NCBI RefSeq assembly: GCF_001577835.2
Contig: NC_029528.1
Location: 2,470,265 to 2,534,264 of the forward strand
Direction: 5' to 3'
From: Coturnix japonica
Lineage: Eukaryota > Chordata > Aves > Galliformes > Phasianidae
DNA: 64,000 bases
Shown: positions 25,601-36,542 of the stretch, one piece after another
How positions within the stretch are numbered: the first letter of the stretch is position 1
Layout: every line of letters starts with the position of its first letter
Notes under the pieces: generated by a model
Told to the model about the DNA's origin: nothing
Databases searched by the model: none
What the model saw: only the letters and a program-made list of their open reading frames with translations
Position numbers and translations under genes: made by a program

Positions 25601-28600
25601 TGATCTTTGGTGCTGCTGGAAAAGTAAAATATGTGGTGGGGAAGAGGGTAATAGATGTAACATTTTGTATCGTATTATCACCAATATGAGGAAAAACAAG
25701 TCCAGCAGTCATGGATGTGCAGGTCTTGTGCATGTGGTGGGTGTAATGCAAGAGTCAATCCGGAGCAGGAGGAGCAAGTCAGCTGCCATGCATGGAGGAA
25801 GCAGCCCTAGTGCAAGGCTACTGGAGCGTGGCATAGCAAGACGTGGCAAAGCATGGCATGGCAAAGTGTGCAAGACATGGCAAAGCATGGCAAGGCATGG
25901 CACGGCATCACATCCCACTGGAGCAGCACCTGACCTGGGTCACGCTGTGTGGACATGAGCCTCCCCATGCAGCCAGCAGCGTTCCTGTGGACAGAATTCC
26001 TGGAATCACAGTCTGTCATCTCCTGCAGCGCTTGACATTGTGCGGTACCTGCATGAGCAAACGCCCCTGGAATAAAGGCCATGCCTCAGAGCTCCGGCTC
26101 TGATTGCCTGCATTTATTCTTCGTGTTCTTCAAATTGGTAAATCATATGACAATAAACAGAAATACCCTCAATGAAGAGAGAAGGGGAAACTGTTGTTTA
26201 TCTGGTCAGGTGGTTTAGATTAGCAGTGATGCTGGTCTGTATTATGTTACTTTAAATCATAGTGTCCCAACAGGACATAAATTATGAAGATTGTTACAGT
26301 ATGTTTCATCCAATGTAAGATCAACAAATTGGAATAATTTTTTTATAGGAAAATCAGTGCTTTGGCAAGGTTATTGTTGAAGAATTTAATTTAACTTGAG
26401 CTTTGCTTGCATTATTTCTTAATATATAAAAACTATTTGCATAATGTATGAAGTATAAACATTTTTAGAATCAAAGGCAGGAATGCCTTTTCCAAGATTA
26501 CATAGAGTGGCAAACTACTTAGAATAGATCAGTGTTTGTGCTTTTGCTGTCAGAAATGTTTGATATAGAGCTGGCTAGCTGGTTTCTTCACCGACATAAT
26601 TGTAAACAAGTGCTGCGAGACAGAAACAGCGTTCTTTGTGGAGCACAGTGTAAAGGTTTTCACATAGGCAGCGTGGAACTTGGAGGGCAGCGTTTGCAGC
26701 CACGATATGCATGCAAATAGGCGACTTCTTTTAAAGAGCAGAGCATGATACGTGTTTGTGTAAGGGATGTGTGCTGCTCAGTACATGGGGTGGGAGTTAT
26801 AAGTGCAGAAACATGTAGATAGGGAAGTACTGAATGGTGTTTTTTGGTTGTTGTGCTTCGTTTTATGCAGCTTTGAGTTGCTTTATGAGGACAGCAGTGG
26901 TGTCCCAGTGCATGCCAGCGTGTCTGTAGTGCTCCACGGCCACACTCCCCTTTACTGTGGGGGATGGAGGGATGGGACACGTGGCCATGGCACAGTCGCT
27001 GCTTCCCAGGTTCCCTGTTGGTGGTTCTGGCAGCCCAGTGGTGCCAATGAGCCCAACGTGGAAATGTGTCTTTCAGAATGAGCGCCAGACCTCATGTGTT
27101 GCCTTTACCTCTCAAACGTCGATTGCATTATTTGTTGTGAGGTGATTTTTGCGTAATTATACAACAGGAGTATTTCCTAATGGAACAAAGAGAATGAAAA
27201 TGAAACAACGCGTGGGGTTTTCATGGGAGCACAGCTCCAATTGTTGTGAGCTGAGTTAAATTCTCAGGGCTAGCTGCATGTAACTCAGTATAGCTTGATA
27301 TCAGAGAGCTTTCCCTTTGCTCTGCTGACCCGTTGCTCACTAGAAGGTGGTGATATGAGCTGGGTGTGTGAAAGCTGCTCCAGTTTGGAAACGGACCGCA
27401 GTGATTCGAGTTTGTTGTTAGAAGTGTCAAACTGCAAAGGAGAGCACGTGCTATATGCTGTGCACAGGGAGGGTTCTTCCTTGGGTGGATGGAAAGCAAG
27501 CGTCCTGAGAGTGGTCATCTCTTGCCGTGTATGACAACACTGTTGTAATGGGTTTTGTTTGCTCGTTTCTTACTGATAAATGACACTGATGGAGCGCGGG
27601 TGGATGTGGAAGGGAAGACAGGTAGCCTTCACACCGCAGAGGGCCAAGGTTAATGCTACCTCCAGCATTATAATGACAGATGGGAGGCAGAACCCTTAGT
27701 GTACTTGCGATTAGCATATGGTTTCCTTGGCCGAGCATCTGAAGGATTTAGGAAGCCTCGGTAACTCCCTTTGTAACTCGCGCGCTTTAAAACAAATAAA
27801 TAAAGCCTGTTGTACGGCCACGTCGTTGGGCCTTGCGGCTGTTTTTCTTGAGTTCCTCCATTTTTGAGTCAAGCCATGTCAGCTGCTGTGCTCAGGAGAT
27901 GCACTGCGGTGATCCATCATCGGGGACGCGCCGCTCGGTGATGTATGAGCGAGACACCCCGACCCGCACCGCTTTGAAGTGTAACTCATCGAGATAATGT
28001 TGGCAAGAGCCGTACAAAAGCAGCGTGTTTAAAAAGCGTTAAGATGAATTGATTCCTTGCTTAACAAGTGTGAAAGGAAGAATAATAGCAGATTAGCCCC
28101 AGGATCCCACGATTCTCCCGAAGCTGTTAAGCACGGCGCGAAGCGGTGGATGGAATTTCAGCTTTCCTCCCACTGCTGAGAGCGCAGCGCCCAGCCCTGC
28201 CTTTCCCATTCTCTGGCAACAAAAGTCACATTAAGTCTCATTTTCTGATGGCATGTTTTGTCACTTCTCAAAGCATTTTTTCTTTCATAACTTTATGAGG
28301 TTAATGTGTTCTTCTGAGAGTAGCTCTGATTTTTATCACACAGAGGCATGCAATGGCATGGCTTAAAAACCATTTTAGAAGTGATATTACATCTGAAGCA
28401 CCCTTCGCTTTTAGTTCTTTCATGATCTTAAAAGACATGAAGGGAAGAGACGTACTGGCACACCCAAGGATCTCTCTGTCTGCTCGGGGTTGCTTCACTC
28501 ATATCTTTCTAGGTGCTGTTTCTGACTCACTGCAGGGCTCTGTGATCTTCCAGGACCTGAGTGATGCATCAAGCTTGGTGTAACCCGTGTATCCGGGTGT

Positions 28601-31600
28601 TACTTCAGACAAAACGTCCTGAAAGGTTGATGTTGGAAATGTCTTCCTCTCATTCTGAAAAACCAGAATATCTGATGATAGTTAATATATCAAAGGCTCC
28701 TTTCTTTGTGGCTTCTAGAAAACGCAGGCATCCTTTCTCATCCCTCTCTTTGTTTTTCAAGGAAAAATGTGAAAACGTGCCCATTAACGTCAGAGGGGCT
28801 GCAGAGCTGTTGGTGCAGTGAAGGTCACGATCGGCGTTGAGAGCCTGTCCTAGCTTCACCCAGTAGCGTGTGTTGGGCTGATGGATTCTGCCCACTGCTG
28901 CACTCTTGGCAATGATCTTGCACTGCAGACTGCTTAATAATTTTCATTATTTTTAATTAAAGTTGAAGAAGTGCAGACTCCTGCTCAAATTAAGGTTGGT
29001 TGTGTTGCCGGAATGTGGTAATTACTTTAATTGATCACAAGATAGTTTCCTTGATCACCAATTAGACCAAATTACCGATCAAGTTTCAAGACGTGAAGAA
29101 ATGTCCAAACTGATTTTATGTAATAGTGTTTTCATATCTAATCAAGTCTAAATATCTTTTCCTAGCAGAGCCAATTGTATTTTCTCAAAGAGAGGTTACG
29201 GCTCTACAAATATCAAGGCGATTTCCAAACAATAGCATTCCAATTCATTTAATTAGCAGAGGAAGTATTTAGGACCGTAATGGAGATTGCGTTGGTGAAA
29301 TTGCTTGGTGGAACTGTAGCTCATTTTCTTAGCGGGAGATGCTTCTATTTTGTGTGTAACTGAAACGAGCTGGTACACAAAAGTGAGGGGCTTCAGCAGT
29401 TTGCAGTCAGGGAGAGCAGCGGGGCATGGGCACGAGTGTGGGTGCACAGTGTGCTTGGGAATCCCTTGTGGGCTTTGGGCTACCCCAGTCCCAATAACCC
29501 AGGTATGTCTGTATGTCAGAGCTGCTTGGATGGACGCACAGACCCTGGTGGGGCTTTCCATAGGTTTAATCTGGCTTTCTTTCTGCTGTTCTTTCTACAA
29601 AGGCAATGCATTAGTGGTTGCAATGCTGTCTTAATTTCTCTCTGTATAGGCTGCTGTGGAAATGTATGGGTTGTCAATAGATTCCCTAAGACCTCAATCT
29701 TAATAGAGTCTCGTTTGATTCTTGTTGTGACCCTGGGCAGTCTCAGAGCTATTGAATGCAGTGTTTCAGAGCTTTTAATGCAGATGCATTTGGTTGCTGA
29801 TGTACATCGTACCGCTTTGTGCACCGCGTGCTGCTGGAACATGGGCCATCTTTTAACAGTAATTGTTCGCTCCGAGGAAAATGAAACCAAATGAGAGCTT
29901 CAAGGGAAGTTGGATTTCCCGAATTTTGGAATGCTCTTGGGTCAAGGAAAAAAGCTTTTTAATTGCTGACAGTTTGGTGATTTCCAAATGACAAGCCTCA
30001 TTGGAATGATTTTCTCTGATTATAACGTTTGCATTCATTGGGCTGGCAAAGCGAGTAACAAAGTCATACTTCATCCAGGCACCGATGCTGGTTTTTTTTT
30101 TTCTTTTCCTTAAAGGTTTTTGTAATTTGTGAGAGGAAAAAAGACTGAAACTATTATCAGCCATTATATGTTATTCATTGACCACATGTTTGTTTGAAGC
30201 GGCCATCGCTTGGTGGAATGCAGGCTATATACATTCTCTTCCATAAATGAGTGCTAAAAACTTACCTAAATCAGATAGGCCTTTGTCGAGATCGTTGCAT
30301 TCTAATACAAACCAGACTATACCGTGGATGTTACTTTTGCTTTGCATGTTAATTTAGGTCCCAACCCTGATGGATGGAGCGCAGCTTGAATAGAGCCCGT
30401 TGGCTTGGAGGCGTTCTGCACACGCACTGAGGCCCTTTGGACCCTGCTGCATAATTGCATTCTTGATTTACATGGACATTCTCATTTTCTTTATAATGCA
30501 GTGATTTGCTCTTAAGCATTTTGGCAAGGGCATGCTATTATTTTCTTCTTGAGCCCGTGATAAAACCTGCATCCTGGGGGAAAGTCCTGTGCAGAATATA
30601 GGGGCAGAGGATTGGGAAACCCATTTTAACTCACTTAAGGTAAAATATTTCCTCATAAAGCAGAGAGGCAAAGCCACCTGCCTCCTTTCTCCCCCCAAGT
30701 AAAATAAATAGCAAAATAGTTACGTGAGGAGATGTGTTTCTGCGAATGGTATCTGTCCAGTATGGGAATATTGTGGCATGGGCCCTAGATGGAAACAGCA
30801 CATTGGCAAAGATGTAGTGAGGGTGAGGGCTGCTGGGATGGATGTTAAAAACCATTTTTGGGTGCCAAGGGTAAAATCATTGTTCCTGTGCAACAGCTTT
30901 GAATCCTGGAGCAAGTAACACTGAGCAGTGATTCACCAGGACTCAAAGGGGAGGATTTCAGTGAGGTCAGGAAGCGCTTTGGTGGCTCAAGGACCAAAAA
31001 CATTTCTCCAGCAGGTTCTGAGATTTCAGATTGAATCTTGCAGATCAGCTGCCAGAACATCTGCCATCTACATCCCAGCAGATGGAGGAAGGCTTTCCTC
31101 TCTGTTCTTTCTCCCTTAGGCGTTTGGATTTATGACACGAGTTGCTCTACAGGCAGAGAAGATGAATCACCACCCGGAATGGTTCAACGTCTACAGCAAG
31201 GTAACGTGCCCACCAGCCTGAGTTACACACACACACACCAAAGCACTGGCCCGTCCTCTGTGCCCTTCCTGTGGTTTGTGTGCAGTGGAGGAGCAGAGGG
31301 AATGGGGAGGTGATGTGTCTTTCTCTAGAGATGTGGGACTTTAAAGAGATACTGTGATTGGTAGCAGTGAGCTGGCACCAGACATCCGGCTGTTTGCAGC
31401 TGCTTGCCGTGTGGCTTGGGGCTGGCACTTTGCCTTGCTGGCTGAGAGCTAAGAGCAGAAGCCTTAAACCTCTTCTGTAGGCAGCCTGTGTGAGTGGCTG
31501 TGCTGGAACCTCTGAGTGCCCACCAGCTCTCACTTCTGTCTGTGCAACGTGCAGGTACCTGGATGGCAGCCTAAACTGGGATTTGTTAAACATCCCCAGC

Positions 31601-31994
31601 CCATGTCTCAGTATAGCAGCTTATAAAACTTGTGTATAACATTGCCTGGCTGCTGCTGGTCTTACTATTACAGAGGTTAGAATGCACTCTGCAACCCTTG
31701 GAAGAAAGGTGCTGTGTGAGGGGGGGGGAACCACTGCTCCCCATCATTTTGATTTCCTGGTGCTTCTCACTGCATTGTGTTGCAGTATTGGCAGATCCAT
31801 GCTGTCCCATAGATACACCTGGAGGAGCTGTGGGTGGGCAGACATGGCTTCCCCATGGGACACCGTCCTTGTAACACCTTGCTGCTCCTTCTTGGCAGGT
31901 TCAGATCACCCTCATTTCCCACGACTGCGGCGGGCTGACCAAGAGAGACTTGAATCTGGCTCAGTTCATTGACAAGGCTGCTGCCTCCGTATGA
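16694..31994 (+). CDS. PCBD2: Pterin-4-alpha-carbinolamine dehydratase 2 (four coding exons, 127 aa)
   Basis: Coding exons are 16694-16768, 17943-18074, 31120-31200 and 31899-31994, all phase 0 with GT/AG junctions. The product has 127 residues; human PCBD2 has 130. Residues 1-25 are an Arg/Ala-rich leader that may act as a mitochondrial signal, as proposed for the mammalian protein. The dehydratase fold follows: [18 protein letters not shown], then EKMNHHPEW with the paired catalytic histidines 86 and 87, then [10 protein letters not shown] with His104. This three-histidine set is typical of active enzymes, which dehydrate 4a-hydroxytetrahydrobiopterin in cofactor recycling. The family also binds HNF1 and stabilises its dimer. 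The start is the ATG in frame with the leader. Intron 2 is about 13 kb, far longer than its neighbours. Confidence 0.95.
16769..17942 (+). other. PCBD2: PCBD2 intron 1
   Basis: CpG-rich to about 17350, then ordinary sequence. No exon or mobile element is recognised. The open frames at 16810-17433 follow the GC richness and do not resemble proteins. Confidence 0.7.
19130..19153. repeat. Short near-perfect inverted repeat
   Basis: CACGACTTTTAT faces ATAAAGTCGTG with almost no loop, giving a hairpin stem of about 9-11 base pairs in PCBD2 intron 2. No function is evident. Confidence 0.7.
21571..21735. repeat. (CCAT)n-type pyrimidine-rich minisatellite
   Basis: About 165 bases of imperfect CCAT, CCCT and CTCCAT units. 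Open frames across it are repetitive Pro/Ser/His strings and not genes. Confidence 0.92.
23730..23775 (-). mobile_element. Possible short CR1 remnant
   Basis: CAGAATGATGAGGTGGCTGAGGTTGGAAAGGACCA resembles the reversed CR1 3' end, but only about 40 bases match, so the call is weak. Confidence 0.4.
25827..25909. repeat. GGCAT/GGCAAAGCAT minisatellite
   Basis: About 80 bases of interleaved GGCAT and GGCAAAGCAT units. Frames on both strands across it (for example CHALPCHAM-like strings) are repeat translations. Confidence 0.85.
27760..28100. promoter_or_regulatory. Candidate conserved non-coding element
   Basis: This stretch mixes isolated CpGs with AT-rich motifs such as TTAAAACAAATAAATAAAGCC, ATGTATGAGCG and AAAGCGTTAAGATGAATTGATTCC. 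CpGs kept outside an island suggest constraint. No conservation data are available. Confidence 0.3.
28920..29260. promoter_or_regulatory. Candidate homeodomain-type enhancer
   Basis: Within about 340 bases there are many TAAT/ATTA cores and repeated TTGATCA-like sites (for example TTTAATTGATCACAAG and CCTTGATCACCAATTAG). The density fits a developmental enhancer. Whether it acts on PITX1, 34 kb away, is inference. Confidence 0.35.
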
Positions 31995-32270
31995 AGCAGG
32001 TATACAGCATTTTAAGGCACTGCCTTGTATTTTGAATGGTGTCCCTCATTCACTGTAACTCTGATTTCACAGCCCCCCTGAAGGGACAAAGTATTCTATA
32101 AAGAGTGGCATAGCTTTGTTTGTCTTTAAGGCTTTTATCTGAGAGACTCCTGTGAGCCTGTGCTCACCAGTTTCAGTGCTGACTTCCATATCCCCCTTGC
32201 TGCTTCAGCAAATAGCACCAGGTCTCAGCTCCCGGTGCTGTTAATAAAACTCTGGGTGTAGTGCTGGGTG
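31995..32270 (+). other. PCBD2: PCBD2 3' UTR with AATAAA at 32243-32248
   Basis: A short AT-rich 3' UTR follows the stop. The first canonical AATAAA lies about 250 bases downstream and is followed by TGGGTGTAGTGCTGGGTGG, a fitting GU-rich element. Confidence 0.65.
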
Positions 32271-35200
32271 GAGGATGGAGCTGTTAGCTCTGCTCGTACC
32301 TGCAAGAGGGGAAGAGGAGCCTGGCCAGGTGCCGGCAGTGAGGGAAGCAGCATTAGCAGGATTCTTGCTAAGCTGGGCTCAGCTGGAGCTATGCTCACCC
32401 TTCTTGTGGCTGCCAGTCCCTGTGTGCCCTGCGAGCCCCTCGGGTGCAGCACTGGCAGAGTGACCCCTGTGAAATGCCTGCAGCGCGGCTGGGGGTCACC
32501 GAGGGCACGGCTGGGAACTGAGACATACACTGAGGGGCAGCAGCTGCCAGGGTCTATTCTGGGTGTGTGTGCAGTGTGTGGTCTGTCAGCTATTTGGGAT
32601 GCAAAATGCCAGTAGCTGAAATGCAGATACTGCTGTCGGTAAAATAGGAATGGTGTTTTTGTTAATGCTTAGCAAGTGCAGTATCACGTGCTAATTGGTG
32701 GCAGGAGGCAAGATGGGAGGTGTTGGGCTTTACTGGTGCTGATGGATATTGATATTAAAACCTAAGGAAGACCTGGATTCAAGCAACGTGCTCCAATGTT
32801 CTTTGCTTCATAGTGCCTTTCCCCACTGGAGTGGTGGATTTCAGCTTCAAGTCGGGCTGTGATGTCTCCAGTTCCTGGTGGAGGAATGAAACGAGTCTCA
32901 CCCAAAGTTTGGATGGTGTCTGCAATGAATGGTGCAAACTCTGCTGTTAGAAATTGATACAGAATGCCAACGCTTTGCATCAAGCCAATAAAATCAAATT
33001 CCTCCTTTGTAATTTGTTTCTTTATTATTATACATATGTGACAAAGCTGTTTAGTTTGAAGATAAATAATATTTAGTCGCTGGGTGGTCTTTGGTTTAAA
33101 GTGTTGATATTTATTTACATACTCGGAGGAAAAAATCCCCACCAGCTAATTTCTCCCTGGACGCCGCTGTCCGTATGGCACAGAGCTGTGCAGCCACCAT
33201 ACGTCGCAGCTCCCAGCCTGAGGAAGGAGCAGAACCAGCCCAAGAGGAGGAGCATGGCTTCAAAACACTCACAGCAGTGTGTTCTCCAGGTCAGTGCTTG
33301 TTCAGCTGTTTATTACTGGGGCATTTCTGAGCTGCAGCCCAATTATGTGGGGAACCCCCAGCGAGCTCCTCATCCCTGCAACGTCTCTCACCCCCATCCT
33401 GTGGTTCTGTGAATCCATACTGGGAGCCAGGCGGAGCCACCCAGCTCCATTGCCTTCTCCTGCATCCCCTCAGCTCTCCTCCACCCATGTAGGTGAGGGC
33501 AGGATGCTGGGGCACTGTTCAGGGCTCCCTGACCAAGCTGGAGCTTTGTGGGTAATTTATACAGTATGGATTCAGTGACAGGTATGGGATCCCAGCCAGG
33601 AAATCCCAGCCTGAGGCTGCATTGCAAGGAGCATCACTGGCTCTGCTCTGAACAGAAGTAGCTGGACTAAGCACTGGGGCTTCTCCAGGTGATGGCATCT
33701 CAGGAGCTGCCCGGCTCCATGCAGCAGGTGGGCTCCAGCAACTGCCCAACTCACAGCTTTCCCTGCTGATCAGCTTCTCTTTGGGTAGGTTTGATGGCAG
33801 CAGCACCACACTCTCCCCACCGACCCACCCTGCAGCCACTGGGAAGTGCAGTCCCTGCAACACTGATCTGCAGCCACAGGAAATTAAAAGCCAAACACAC
33901 AGGGCTGGGAATGCAGAGGATGAGGGATGCCTGCAGTGCACTCCTAGCTGGGGATTGCTGCTCAGGTCCTGACAGCCCCAAGGACTGCTCAGGAACAGGG
34001 CTGGTCCGTTATCCTATCCCCAGAGTGGGAGCCCAGCTCCAGTAAACTGCAGGATGCACACCCAGTGCAGCAGGAGGTGACCTCCCATCCAGCACTAGGG
34101 CTCCTCCTCGTCCCTTTCTGCACCTTGAGCCTACAACATCAATTTTGTAAGCTCTGAGCTGGTAGGTGTGTGCACATCCTCTGGCTTTTTCAGCCTCAGG
34201 TTAATGAGCCAGTTGCCAATTAACTGAAGCTAATGAGATCCTCAGCGTGAGCTAGGTTCAGTTTTTCACAATTGGTTGCGCCAAGCAACAAATATTCGTG
34301 GCTTGAGCAAAGCTGCAGCTCAGGATGAGCCAAACATATGTGTGTCCTGGAAGAAGCGCTCACGGAGCAGCCAGGCTAGCAGGCACAGCAATGCTGACAA
34401 ATTGAAATCCATTAACAATTGCTCATTCCCTTTCTCTTTTCTCTCAAGAAAAAAAAAAGCAGCAGAAAGCAAACATGGATGTGAGTTCTCCCGCTGACAT
34501 CAAAGGCTGTGTTTATGTAAGTGCTGCTCGTGCTGAAGATCTGTTGCAGAGTTGGACCCTTTGGTGAGGAGCTGACAACTCACTTGCAAACGGACTTTGG
34601 AGGCAGTCCAGGCACGGCTGCCAGCAGTGCTCTGTGAGAGCCAGGCTGGGCTGCAGGACACGGAGCTACAGCAGTGCAAGGGGAAGCTCTGTGCTGTGAT
34701 GAAGCTACTCATTGAGCTGGTATCAGCCCTGCTTCAGGCTCGGGCAGATATGGAGGCACAGAAGTGCTTAAGCACTTACATGCCAGTGGCCAGTGGAGGC
34801 AGAGCCCGTGGGAGGGCTGTTGGTGCCTTTGGGGTCTGTCCCCTACTGCAGGGCTGCATTAAAAGCAGCCTTGCCAATAATTTCCATTAATCTTTAGCCA
34901 AAACAGGCATGGTTTGCCTAAACTGCTCAGTAATGCAAACTCAATTAAGAATCACCAGCCTCTGTTGTTGTAGTGCAGAGTTTCGGTTTATCCTGCAGTA
35001 GTGGGGTTTCCTCAGCTGGAGGTGACCTCACAGAGTGATGACATCAAGCAGCAGATCCCGGCACCTGCTGTGCCATGATGTGCAATGGAGCATCCAGGCT
35101 TTACCCAGGGAGGGTGACCCACCTCCAATTTTCTTATGAAATTCTCCTATTCTCTATGTGGTGTAACTACAAGATAACACTCACTTCTTCCAGTTCAGGT

Positions 35201-35486
35201 ATGCATGGAGCAAGCTCCTTGTAGGCTGGAGTTAGTGTGTGTGTGTTGGTCGGGTTCATCCTCCAGAAGCTGTTTCTGTGGGAGCTGCTGGTCCTGGGCC
35301 AGCAGCTGGAGGAGAACCTGAACCAGGATTCAGCTGCACCTGCCCAGCATGTCCACAGGCAAGATGGATGGCCAGGGGCACCTCATCCCATCCAGCAGCT
35401 CTGGGGGCAGCTGGGCCCATTGGTGCTGCTTGTTCTCAACTCTCCTCGTTGCTCAGCCCCTCCAGCTCTCCCCTTGTTTCTGGCAG
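32271..35486. other. DNA between PCBD2 and the CATSPER3 remains
   Basis: No known gene is recognised. Two protein-like open stretches are noted but unidentified: a minus-strand frame at 32762-33142 and a plus-strand frame at about 34579-34770. The missing first exon of CATSPER3, which encodes a short poorly conserved cytosolic tail in mammals, would be expected in this stretch but was not found. Confidence 0.5.
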
Positions 35487-35650
35487 AAGGGATCCCAAGC
35501 TCTGTGCCTCCCTGTGCAAACTGCTCGACAGCACCAAGTCCAAAAGGCTGATGGCACTCATCACCTCCACTCATCACCTCCACCAACACCACTCTCCAGG
35601 CTGTGGAGATCAACTGCTTCTACCAGCTGAAGCTGAGCGCCCTTTTCATG
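35487..35650 (+). pseudogene. CATSPER3: CATSPER3 relic exon: N-terminal tail and S1
   Basis: A good acceptor (TTGTTTCTGGCAG) and donor (CATG|GTGAGA) flank the exon. RRDPKLCASLCKLL aligns with KRNDDECRAFVKRV of human, and after the break TNTTLQAVEINCFYQLKLSA aligns with TSNAFFMALWTSYDIRYRLF. The two halves are in different frames because CTCATCACCTCCA occurs twice in tandem (35557-35569 and 35570-35582); without the second copy the exon would read through. Confidence 0.8.
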
Positions 35651-36328
35651 GTGAGACATGGTAGCACACCACGAGGGGACAGATGCAGCCTCGTTCCTCC
35701 CCAGGACGATGGCACATCCGTGGCAGTAGCCACGTGTCACCAGCTGGGCACGGTCCCCATGACCACCCAGCAGTGGCACATCCAAAGCTTGTAGAAACCC
35801 AGGGCTTTGCTGTGATGGGACTGTGCCAGGGAATGCATTTCAGGGGCAAGCTTCAAACCTCTTTGCTAATTCGATAATGATCGTTCTCAAAATGCAATTG
35901 TTCAGTCCTCCCCGTGGTAGCCCTTTCCCCCCCCCCCGCAGGTTTGGCACAGTCAGTTTTAAGCACCCTTTTAATACTCAGTTTTCACATTGAAAATCCC
36001 ACTTGGTCGCACACCCTGATTTCCTTGTCTCACATGAGCCAGCTACTGTATGCAAACCTCTGCGCCTTAATTATATATCCCCATAATATATAGCCAGGCC
36101 TGGCTATCGTCAGGAAACCCTGTCATGAGCTGCGGAGGTTTCTGAGAGCTCCAGCAGCTGCTGGTGTGGGAGCACAGGGCACATCCCTGGGGCAGGGGCT
36201 GAAGGGGATCCGTGGGGATGTGGCCAGGACCCCGTTGAGAAGTGAGGTCACTGGGTTTGAAGAGGTCCTTGGGGTCAGAGCGGGTTGTTGGTGACATTGA
36301 ATGTGAAACCGGGAGCTCCTCTCTGCAG

Positions 36329-36542
36329 CTGGCAGATGCGTTCTTCCTTGCTGCTGATACCACTGAACGCTTGATGAAACTCTGCATGGATCCCATCAGC
36401 TGCAGGAAGAGCAGTTGTGGCACCTCGGACATCCTCCTTGTTGCCTTCTGCCTGCACATCCACCCCACAGGCTCCAACCAGCAGGAGGTGACCCACGTGC
36501 TCCAGATCATCCACATCGTTAAGGTCACAGCGAGGGATGAAG
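36329..36542 (+). pseudogene. CATSPER3: CATSPER3 relic exon: S2 to S4
   Basis: The exon is bounded by CTCTCTGCAG and GATGAAG|GTAAAG and is open throughout (71 codons). FFLAADTTERLMKLCMDPIS matches human FFVSICTSELSMKVYVDPIN, and LLVAF matches the S3 region. The S4 segment has lost most of its regular arginine/lysine spacing, and polar residues have entered the helices, so the voltage sensor is degraded. Confidence 0.8.

Larger units (their letters stand above)
18075..31119 (+). other. PCBD2: PCBD2 intron 2, about 13 kb
   Basis: No internal gene is recognised. Simple repeats lie at 21571-21735 and 25827-25909. Several AT-rich stretches dense in TAAT cores and other homeodomain, TCF and GATA-like motifs (about 19180-19340, 20330-20620, 27760-28100, 28920-29260, 29930-30330) look like conserved regulatory DNA by composition, but conservation cannot be measured here. 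The open frames in the intron have no family likeness. Confidence 0.65.

Noticed and set aside
25709-26103. Cys/His-rich and Lys/His-rich frames on both strands
   Set aside because: Translations of the GGCAT minisatellite.
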